A program made the translations under genes and the position numbers. This document shows positions 56,785 through 64,000 of a stretch of 64,000 nucleotides of DNA, piece by piece. The first letter of the stretch is position 1. Every line of letters starts with the position of its first letter. Location of the stretch: NCBI RefSeq assembly GCF_038502225.1, contig NC_091298.1, forward strand, positions 33,170,248 through 33,234,247. The letters run 5' to 3'. Below the pieces are notes generated by a model. It had not been told where the DNA came from, did no database searches, and saw only the letters and a list, made by a program, of their open reading frames with translations. This DNA comes from Cherax quadricarinatus (lineage: Eukaryota; Arthropoda; Malacostraca; Decapoda; Parastacidae).

Positions 56785-57200
56785 CTTTATAACCGTCGTT
56801 CCATTCCTGTCAAACATTCCCTGATACATTTCAGGACTTTTCCTGGTATTCCTGTCTGCTCCTCTAACATTTCAACCGGTGTCTTACGTGGTATTGTGTC
56901 GACAGCCCTTTTACAGTCCAAGACGAAGCCTACCCATCCCCCTCTCTCCTGTCTTATTTCTGTTACCTTGTCGAAGAACTACAGTGGGTTTCTGACGCAG
57001 GATTTCCCTGCCCTGAGGCTGTGCTAGGTGTTCCCCCAATCTTCTGATAATATTCATAAATTTTGGTACCATACATGCCAACGACACAGGTCTATAGTTT
57101 AATGCTGCCTATCTGTCTCTTTTCTTAAAAATCAGGAATAGATTTGCTGTCTTCCATACCTCAGGTACAAGTCATGTTTCGATATATTTATTGAAGATTG
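56785..57200 (-). pseudogene. CR1/Jockey-type LINE, internal RT fragment
   Basis: The minus-strand sequence corresponds to the RT N-terminal half: VVPIF-like lead, intervening motifs matching FDTVPHK, and KALQ-type sequence. It is truncated at both ends; the right edge lies next to the (GT)n tail of the next copy. Confidence 0.7.
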
Positions 57201-57210
57201 TTGTTACGTT

Positions 57211-57212
<2 letters not shown>

Positions 57213-57285
<73 letters not shown>

Positions 57286-57666
57286 CACTCAGTTGTACTC
57301 ACCTAATTGAGGTTGCAGGGGTCGAGTCCGAGCTCCTGGCCCCGCCTCTTCACTGGTCGCTACTAGGTCACTCTCCATGAACCGTGAGCTTTATCATATC
57401 TCTGCTTAAAGCTATGTGTGGATCCTGCCTTCACTACATCGCTTCCCAAACTATTCCACTTAATGACTACTCTGTGGCTGAAGAAATACTTCCTAACATC
57501 CCTGTGATTCATCTGTGTCTTCAACTTCCAACTTTTTACTGTGTCCAATCTCTGGAACATCCTGTCCTTGTCCACCTTGTCAATTCCTCTCAGTATTTTG
57601 TATGTCGTTATCATGTCCCCCCTCTCTCTCCTGTCCTCCAGTATCGTCAGGTTGATTTCCCTTAAC
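57213..57666 (-). pseudogene. CR1/Jockey-type LINE, 3' fragment with (CA)n tail
   Basis: The C-terminal protein motif LREINLTILEDRRERGDMIT and VRKYFFSHRVVIKWNSL is present (57363-57686). The 3' UTR reads, on the plus strand, TACTCACCTAATTGAGGTTG preceded by (GT)n (57213-57283). It ends to the right at the 3' end of the next copy. Confidence 0.8.
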
Positions 57667-57780
57667 CTATGTGTGTGTGTACTCACCTATTTGTGGTTGC
57701 AGGGGTCGATTCATAGCTCCTGGCCCCGCCTCTTCGCTAATTGCTACTAGGTCCTCTCTCTCCCTGCCCCATGAGCTTTA

Positions 57781-58200
57781 TCATATTCCCGCCTCCACTA
57801 CGTCACTTTCTAGGCTATTCCACGGCCTGACTACTCTGTGGCTGAAGAAATACTTCCTAACATCCCTTTGATTCATCTGAGTCTTCAACTTCCAATTGTG
57901 ACCTCTTGTGTCTGTGTCCCTTCTCTGGAACATCCCGTCTTTGTCCACCTTGTCTATTCCGTGCAGTATTTTATATGTCATTATCATGTCTCCCCTGACC
58001 CTCCTGTCCTCCAGTGTCGTCAGGCCGATTTCCCTCAACCTTTCTTCGTAGGACAATCCCCGTAGCTCTGGGACTAGCCTGGTTGCAAACCTTTGTACTT
58101 TCTCTAGTTTCTTGACGTGCTTGACTAGGTGTGGATTCCAAACTGGTGCTGCATACTCCAGTATGGGCCGGACGTAAATGGTATACAGAGTCTTGAACGA
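57781..58200 (-). pseudogene. LINE ORF2 C-terminal region
   Basis: YEERLREIGLTTLEDRRVRG, DMIMTYKILHGIDKVDK and VRKYFFSHRVVRPWNSL are the usual C-terminal phrases of CR1-type ORF2. A frameshift near 58235 separates it from the RT frame. Confidence 0.8.
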
Positions 58201-58204
58201 ATCC

Positions 58205-59170
58205 TTACTGAGGTATCGGAACGCTATCCGTACGTTTGCCAGGCGCCCGTATGATGTGCGCCTCAGGTGATATGCTCGGTGTTATACTCACCCCCAGATC
58301 TTTTTCCTTGAGTGAGGTTTGCAGTCTTTGGCCATCTAAACTATATTGTGTCTGCGGTCTTCTTTGCCCTTCCCCAATCTTCATGACTTTGCATTTGGCA
58401 GGGTTAAACTCAAGGAGCCAGTTGCTGGACCAGGCTTGTAGCCTGTCCAGGTCTCTTTGTAGTCCTGCCTGATCCTCATCCGATTTGATTCTTCTCATTA
58501 ACTTCACATCATCTGCAAACAAGGACACTTCTGAGTCTATCCCTTCCGTTATGTCGTTCACATATACCAAGAACAGCACAGGTCCTAGGACTGACCCCTG
58601 TGGAACCCCGCTTGTCACAGGCGCCCACTCTGACACCTCGTCACGTACCATGACTCGTTGTTGCCTCCCTGTCAGGTATTCCCTGATCCATTGCAGTGCC
58701 TTTCCTGTTATGTGTGACTGATCCTCTAGCTTTTGCAGAAATCTCTTGTGAGGAACTGTGTCGAAGGCCTTCTTGCAGTCCAAAAGAATGCAGTCGATCC
58801 ACCCCTCTCTCTCTTGTCTTACTGCTGTCACCTTGTCATAAAACTCAAGAAGGTTTGTGACACAGGATTTTCCTTCCCTGAAACCGTGCTGGTTGTCAAT
58901 TATACACTTGCTTCTTTCCAGGTGCTCCACCACTCTCCTCCTGATGATCTTCTCCATGACCTTGCATACTATACACGTTAGTGATACAGGTCTGTAGTTT
59001 AGTGCCTCATGTCTGTCTCCCTTTTTAAAAATTGGGACTACATTTGCCATCTTCCATACCTCAGGGAGTTGCCCAGTTTCAAATGATGTGTTGAAGATCA
59101 ATGTTAATGGCACACACAGTACCTCTGCTCCCTCTTTAAGGACCCACGGAGAGATGTTGTCTAGTCCCAC
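58205..59170 (-). pseudogene. LINE ORF2 reverse transcriptase domain
   Basis: The RT motifs are in order: MANVVPIFKKGD, ALNYRPVSLTCIVCKVMEKI, QHGFREGKSC, DCILLDCKKAFDTVPHKR (catalytic Asp), TSGVPQGSVLGPVLFLVYVN, and SEVSLFADDVKLMRRI (catalytic FADD). The catalytic residues are intact, but the frame runs off into a shift at the C-terminal side, and another shift near 59175 cuts it from the linker. Confidence 0.85.
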
Positions 59171-59219
59171 CGCTTTGAGGTGTCAAGTTCGCATAGCAGC
59201 TTCTTCACTTTCTCCTTGG

Positions 59220-59774
59220 TTATATGTACCTCATCCAACACTTGCTGGTGTGCCCCCCGTTCTGATTTCCTGGAGTCCTACTGGTTTCCACTGTAAATAA
59301 TTCTTTAAATCTCGTGTTGAGCTCCTGACATACCTCTCGGTCGTTTCTTGTGAATTCCCCATCACCCTTCCTCAGTCTGATTACCTGGTCCTTGACTGTT
59401 GTTTTCCTCCTGATGTGGCTGTACAACAGCTTCGGGTCAGTCTTGACTTTCGATGCTACGTCATTTTCATATTGCCGCTGAGCCTCTCTTCTTATCTGTG
59501 CATATTCGTTTCTGGCTCTTCGGCTAATCTCTTTATTTTCCTGAGTTCTCTGTCTTCTGTACCTTTTCCATTCTCTAGTACACCTAGTTTTTACCTCCGT
59601 ACACCTTTGGGTGAACCAAGGACTCGTTCTGTTCTTCCCATTATTTCTGTTTCCCTTGGGAACAAACCTCTCCTCCGCCTCCTTGCATTTTGTTGCCACA
59701 TAGTCCACCATTTCTTGTACTGGTTTTCCTGTCAGTTCCCTCTCCCACTGAATGTCTTGAAGGAAGTTCCTCAT
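59220..59774 (-). pseudogene. LINE ORF2 linker between endonuclease and RT
   Basis: A basic region, SPWFTQRCTEVKTRCTREW, RRARNEYAQIRREAQ and KLLYSHIRRKTTVKD, continuous with the RT in the consensus. It is characteristic of CR1/Jockey ORF2 between the two enzymatic domains. Confidence 0.75.
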
Positions 59775-59843
59775 GCCTGATTAGTTCCCCTTTTTGTAGT
59801 TTGGTTTTCCCACCCTATTCCTGATACTCTCTCCACTTGAAGC

Positions 59844-60550
59844 TCAACTATGTAGTCGAAGCACATGATCAGTAGCTCCCAGGGGCCTTTCATACATGAT
59901 ATCCTCGATGTCCAAACTACTCAAGGTGAATGCATGGTCCAGTCTTGCTGGTTCATCCTCTCCTCTCTCTCTGGTAGTGTCTCTAACATGTTGATGCATG
60001 AGGTTTTCCAGTACCACATCCATCAGCTTGGCTCTCCATGTTTCGGGACCCCCATGGGGCGGCTCCAGGTTTTTCAAGTCAATCTCCTTGTGATTGAAAT
60101 CACCCATAACTAGTAACTTTGCTCCCCCCATGTGTGCTCTCCTGGCCACCTCGGCTAGTGTGTCGACCATTACTCTGTTGCTCTCATCGTATTCTTCTCT
60201 TGGCCTCCTGCAGTTCTGTGGTGGGTTGTACATTACTGCAATTATCACCTTATGTCCCTCAGACTAGATTGTTCCTACTAAGTAGTCCCTTTCGCCCGTG
60301 CCATCCATTCCATTCATTTTCTCAAAACCCCACTGGTTTTTAATGAGCAGTGCAACTCCTCCTCCCCCTCTCCTCCCTCTGTCTTTCCTGAGGATTTGAT
60401 ATCCGGATGAAAAGACTGAATCTGTTATTATTCTGGTGAGTTTTGTTTCTGTGAGTCCTATTATGTCTGGGGATGTCTCCTTGATTCTTTCGTGCCACTC
60501 CTCATACTTATTTGTTATTCCATCTGCATTTGTTTACCACACCTTCAACT
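59844..60550 (-). pseudogene. LINE ORF2 APE-type endonuclease with nonsense codon
   Basis: The 60248-59844 frame shows VMGDFNHKEIDL and RLDHAFTLSSLDIED...GATDHV, the APE catalytic motifs. The same frame continues upstream through YLVGTI to an in-frame TAG (plus-strand CTA at 60264-60266), beyond which NQWGFEKMNG and GLTETKL-like motifs are readable to about 60550. Confidence 0.75.
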
Positions 60551-60556
60551 TCTTTT

Positions 60557-61707
60557 CTAAGACTGTGGTCTGTGAGGTGTATTGGGGTTGGGGAAGTGGG
60601 AGACCTGATAAGGAACTATGGGTGGTTGCTGTGGGGGTGGAGTTTGTAATGCAGTGGGTGGGGGCATTGGATATGGCATGGGTGTTTTGGTTTGGAGTGT
60701 TTGGTTGCACTGTGGTTGACCTGGTTGGGAGGCTTCTATAGGAAGTTGTGAGGGAGGTTGTATTTGATCTTCTTCCTGTGTCTGGGATCTCCTGTCTGTC
60801 TTCTCCATCCCCTCTCTTTCCTCCTTTCGCCTTTGTACCATCTCTCTCAGTTTCTGCCTTTCTTCTTGTGTTCTGTCACTGTCGAGATACACCTTCCTGT
60901 ATGCCGGCATGTCCCTTAATCGTGCTTTCTCCTGCAGGAACCTGTTCCGAATCAATTCTGCCTTGAAAGTCACTTTCACTGGCCGGGTTCTTTGTTTTAC
61001 AAACCCCCCTATTCTCTGAAAATTTTCCAGCTGTGTCATGTCGTCTTCTCCTATTGCTTTCATGATGCTTTCAATTGCTTTTTCCCCCCTTGTTTTCTTG
61101 CTTCATATGTTTCCCCTTCAACTTCCTGGAGCCCATACTCAAAGACTGACTTCACCCTTTCATTCTCCCACTGCATATCCCTGTGTATCCCCTCATTCAA
61201 TTTGATTTCCTCCATTGCAGCTTTCCTTTCTTCAGTTGCACTAGCTAATGTACTTCGGCACAGTGGCCTGTCATTTTCCCTTCTCGGCTTTCCCTGGGCT
61301 CTGCTGTGGTCTGTTAGGGCCTCCACATATAGCTTAGCTCTTTCATTTACTACAGTCTCCACTGATAGAGCTTCTACATGCAGTTTTTCTCCTTCTTTCC
61401 CTACAGTCCCCTTATTTGTGACTGAGGTAGCAGTCTCTGTTGTTAATCCCAAAATGTTCTTTAGTTCTTTAGGCTGTTTCAGATTTTTCAGTTCCTCTTC
61501 TAAACTCTGTATCCTAGCCTCTGCTGCTTTGACTTGCACCTCCCACTTCCTGCTTCCCATATCTATCCTCTCTTCCATTCTCATGCTAAGTTCTTCTAGT
61601 TTCTTTTCCCATTCACGTTCCCTTTTTATGAGCTCTGCTGCCCAATCTTCCTTTGCCGCTTCCTCTTCCTGTCCCTTGGTTTTTCTTGTTGCTCTCTGGC
61701 AACCCAT
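60557..61707 (-). pseudogene. LINE ORF1, coiled-coil protein, one frameshift
   Basis: The upstream frame (61707-61060) is Glu/Lys-rich with heptad-like segments (WAAELIKREREWEKKLEEL, RIQSLEEELKNLK), consistent with a coiled coil. The downstream frame (61063-60557) has MTQLENFQRIGGFVKQRTRP and a Pro/Gln-rich tail. The two overlap as ATGA at 61060-61063. A single-base change in the C run 61084-61089 would make them one frame; the reading RGEKAIESIMKAIG is natural across it. The protein probably binds element RNA. Confidence 0.7.
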
Positions 61708-61723
61708 TTTTGTTTTATCCTGA

Positions 61724-62199
61724 TTGCCTCAGAGTGGGAAACCTATGTAATTCTGTGTGTTAGGTTAGTATTGTATGTCAGAGTGTGTGGGGGGGGGAGG
61801 TAGAGGATGAACTGTGGCTTTGTGGGATAGGAGTGGGGAGGGAGATTTAGGGGGGAATATGGGGAGTGGGAAGGAGGGTGAAGCAAGTGGGTGAGTGGGA
61901 GAGGGAGAAGGGGAAGGAGGGATAGGTGGGGAGGGGGAGGGTGAAAGAGGGAGGGAAGGGATCAGGGGAAGGAGTGAGATGTCGGTGGGGAGGGGGGGAG
62001 TGTATGTGTGAGTCAGGATCTGTGTGTGTGTGTATGTGTATGTGTGTGTGTGTGTGTGTGTGTTTGTGTGTGAGTTTGAGAGGTAGGTGACTTGTGCAGT
62101 GTAATGTGGAGGTGGGGAGCGGGAGGGTGAAAGAGGGAGGGAAGGGATCAGGGGAAGGAGTGAGATGTCGGTGGGGAGGGGGGGAGTGTATGTGTGAGT
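61724..62199. repeat. G/A-rich tract with a 186-bp tandem duplication
   Basis: GGGTGAAAGAGGGAGGGAAG through GAGATGTCGGTGGGGAGGG to GTGTATGTGTGAGTC occurs at 61935-62014 and again at 62121-62200, offset 186 bp. The block lies just 5' of the LINE ORF1 start on the minus strand, so it could be that LINE's 5' UTR or promoter; this is inference from position. Confidence 0.75.
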
Positions 62200-62268
62200 C
62201 TGGATAAGTGTGTGTGTGTGTGTGTGTGAGTCTGGATATGTGCGTGTGTGTGTGTGTGAGTCTGGATA

Positions 62269-62304
<36 letters not shown>
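62200..62304. repeat. (GT)n with GTGAGTCTGGATATGTGC interruptions
   Basis: GT tracts are broken by two copies of GAGTCTGGATATGTGCGTG. The array abuts the 3' end of the minus-strand LINE at 62305. Confidence 0.9.
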
Positions 62305-62306
<2 letters not shown>

Positions 62307-64000
62307 CACCTAATTGTACTCACCTAATTGTGGTTGCAGGGGTCGAGACTCAGCTCCTGGCCCCGCCTCTTCACTGATCGCTACTGGGTACTCTCTCTCT
62401 CTGCTTCCTGAGCTTTGTCATACCTCTTCTTAAAACTATGTATGGTTCCTGCCTCCACTACTTCACTTGCTAGGCTATTCCACTTGCTGACAAATCTATG
62501 ACTGAAGAAATGCTTCCTAACATCCCTGTGACTAGTCTGAGTCTTCAGCTTCCAGTTGTGACCCTTTGTCCCTGTGTCCCCTCTCTGGAACATCCTATCT
62601 CTGTCCACCTTGTCTATTCCCCGCAGTATCTTGTATGTCGTTATCATGTCTCCCCTGACCCTTCTGTCCTCCAGTGTCGTCAGTCCGATTTCCTTTAACC
62701 TTTCCTCGTACGGCATTCCCTTGAGCTCTGGGACTAGCCTTGTTGCAAATTTTTGTACTTTCTCTAACTTCTTGACGTGCTTGACCAGGTGTGGGTTCCA
62801 GACTGGTGCTGCATACTCCAGTATGGGCCTAACATACACAGTGTACAGTGTTTTGAACGATTCCTTATTAAGGTATCGGAACGCTATTCTCAGGTTTGCC
62901 AGGCGCCCGTATGCTGCAGCAGTTATTTGGTTGATGTGTGCCTCCGGTGATGTGCTCGGTGTTATGGTCACCCCGAGGTCTTTCTCCCTGAGTGAGGTCT
63001 GTAGTCTTTGTCCACCTAGCCTATACACTGTCTGCGGTCTTCTTTGCCCCTCCCCAATCTTCATGACTTTGCATTTGGCTGGATTGAATTCGAGAAGCCA
63101 GTTACTGGACCACATGTCCAGCCTGTCCAGGTCTCTTTGCAGTCCTGCCTCATCCTCGTCCGATTTAATTCTTCTCATCAACTTCACGTCATCTGCGAAC
63201 AGGGACACTTCAGAGTCTATTCCTTCCATCATGTCGTTCACATATATCAAAAATAGCACTGGTCCTAGAACTGACCCCTGTGGGACCCCGCTCGTAACAG
63301 GCGCCCACTGTGATACCTCTTCACGTACCATGACTCGTTGCTGCCTCCCTGTCAGGTATTCCCTTATCCATTGCAGTGCCCTCCCTTTTACATGCGCCTG
63401 ATCCTCCAGCTTCTGCACTAATCTCTTATGGGGAACTGTGTCAAAGGCCTTCCTGCAGTCTAGGAAAACGCAATCTACCCACCCCTCTCTCTCGTGTCTT
63501 ACTTCTGTTACCTTGTCATAAAACTCCAGGAGGAGGTTTGTGATACAAGATTTGCCTTCCATGAACCCATGCTGGTTTTCATTTATAATCTTGTTCCTTT
63601 CCAGGTGTTCGACCACTCTCCTCCTGATAATCTTCTCCATGACTTTGCACACAATACATGTCAGAGACACAGGTCTGTAGTTTAGTGCCTCGTTTCTGTT
63701 TCCTTTCTTAAATATGGGGACTACATTAGCTGTCTTCCATTTCTCAGGTAGTTGCCCAGTTTCAAGGGATGTGTTGAAGATTGTGGTTAGAGGCACGCAC
63801 AGCATCTCTGCTCCTTCTCTAAGGACCCATGGGGAGATGTTGTCCGGTCCCATCGCCTTTGAGGTGTCAAGGTCACTTAAGAGCTTCTTCACCTCCTCCT
63901 CAGTTGTTCGTATGTCATCCAACACTTGTTGGTATATTTCCTCTTGATGTTCCCTTCTGTGCTGTCTTCCCACAATCCTTCCTGTCTCTACTGTAAAAAC
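62305..64000 (-). mobile_element. CR1/Jockey-type LINE, 3' part, cut by the window edge
   Basis: The 3' UTR (62305-62380) shows two tandem TACTCACCTAATTG units (plus reading) then GTGGTTGCAGGGGTCGA. The ORF2 frame is open from the stop at 62381 to 64000 without interruption. It is the best preserved CR1-type copy here. Confidence 0.9.
62381..64000 (-). CDS. LINE ORF2, RT and C-terminal region, partial (5' end off window)
   Basis: There is no start codon in the window; the frame continues past 64000 (VETGRIVGRQHRREHQE at its edge). The RT motifs are intact: ANVVPIFKKGN, ALNYRPVSLTC, CVFLDCRKAFDTVPHKR, TSGVPQGSVLGPVLFLIYVN and SLFADDVKLMRR. The C-terminal region follows: RPILEYAAPVWNPHLVK, YEERLKEIGLTTLEDRRV and VRKHFFSHRFVSKWNSL. 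By family knowledge the full ORF2 would have an endonuclease upstream. This copy could supply RT activity if the missing 5' part is intact. Confidence 0.9.
   Translation of the reverse strand, partial: VFTVETGRIVGRQHRREHQEEIYQQVLDDIRTTEEEVKKLLSDLDTSKAMGPDNISPWVLREGAEMLCVPLTTIFNTSLETGQLPEKWKTANVVPIFKKGNRNEALNYRPVSLTCIVCKVMEKIIRRRVVEHLERNKIINENQHGFMEGKSCITNLLLEFYDKVTEVRHEREGWVDCVFLDCRKAFDTVPHKRLVQKLEDQAHVKGRALQWIREYLTGRQQRVMVREEVSQWAPVTSGVPQGSVLGPVLFLIYVNDMMEGIDSEVSLFADDVKLMRRIKSDEDEAGLQRDLDRLDMWSSNWLLEFNPAKCKVMKIGEGQRRPQTVYRLGGQRLQTSLREKDLGVTITPSTSPEAHINQITAAAYGRLANLRIAFRYLNKESFKTLYTVYVRPILEYAAPVWNPHLVKHVKKLEKVQKFATRLVPELKGMPYEERLKEIGLTTLEDRRVRGDMITTYKILRGIDKVDRDRMFQRGDTGTKGHNWKLKTQTSHRDVRKHFFSHRFVSKWNSLASEVVEAGTIHSFKKRYDKAQEAERESTQ

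Larger units (their letters stand above)
57668..61707 (-). mobile_element. CR1/Jockey-type LINE, nearly full length, mutated (~4.0 kb)
   Basis: On the minus strand: ORF1 (61707-60557), ORF2 endonuclease (about 60550-59844), linker (59774-59220), RT (59170-58205), C-terminal region (58200-57781) and 3' UTR to 57668 with a short GT motif. At least one nonsense codon and several frameshifts are present. This copy defines the gene order of the family that makes up most of 50-64 kb. Confidence 0.85.

Noticed and set aside
60992..61723. Plus-strand 243-codon Ser/Phe-rich frame
   Set aside because: It is the antisense of the LINE ORF1 coiled-coil region, and its composition mirrors Glu/Lys codons.
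62498..63947. Plus-strand frames such as 62574-63401 (275 codons)
   Set aside because: They are antisense shadows of the intact LINE ORF2.

Overview
This window looks like repeat-dense eukaryotic nuclear DNA from a crustacean, most likely a decapod and possibly a crayfish. That placement is an inference. It rests on the mix of retroelements and on short dispersed repeats that I recall as common in decapod sequences; I could not run a search. There are no bacterial-style operons, no rRNA genes and no supportable host protein-coding gene. Nearly everything that can be named is a transposable element, a tandem array, or a relic of one.

Layout. Positions 1-5826 are a minisatellite of 26-29 bp units with internal higher-order duplications. 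Positions 5.8-13.3 kb are AT-rich anonymous DNA with a tRNA-derived SINE, degenerate fold-back repeats and two small tandem arrays. Positions 13.3-18.3 kb hold minus-strand non-LTR retrotransposon relics: two CR1/Jockey-type LINE copies, one carrying two nested insertions, joined to a second reverse-transcriptase (RT) element of another clade. Positions 18.3-19.7 kb and 28.1-29.2 kb are two broken Penelope-like elements. Positions 22.5-28.0 kb are a cluster of SINEs and inverted-repeat elements. It includes a 1,086-bp composite at 24004-25089, built of three 371-bp units that each carry a hammerhead-ribozyme-like core and flanked by an 11-12 bp target duplication. Positions 29.3-32.2 kb alternate (TA)n arrays with ~392-bp MITE-like elements.

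Positions 33146-39172 hold an almost complete L1/Tx1-like LINE on the minus strand. It has ORF1 with a zinc knuckle, a split endonuclease-RT ORF2, a long 3' UTR, a poly(A) tail and a 9-bp target-site duplication. It appears young, and its two ORF2 frameshifts both fall in C homopolymers. Positions 41.0-43.25 kb are a decayed hAT-like transposon. Positions 43.3-50 kb are mainly anonymous DNA with a MITE, a possible solo LTR and microsatellites. Positions 50.07-64.0 kb are dominated by minus-strand CR1/Jockey-type LINE copies. One is nearly full length but mutated (57668-61707), and one is open to the window edge (62200-64000). SINE pairs, MITE remnants, TA arrays and CAG-type arrays lie between them.

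How the parts relate. Autonomous RT sources (CR1-type LINEs, the Tx1-like LINE, Penelope-like elements) sit beside many short non-autonomous passengers. The passengers repeatedly occur as head-to-head or tail-to-tail inverted pairs, often with equal arms. The most notable signal is the 371-bp family with a CUGAUGA / stem II / GAAA core in tandem units. It resembles the retrozyme class of non-autonomous hammerhead retroelements, with one extra A in the core that needs testing.
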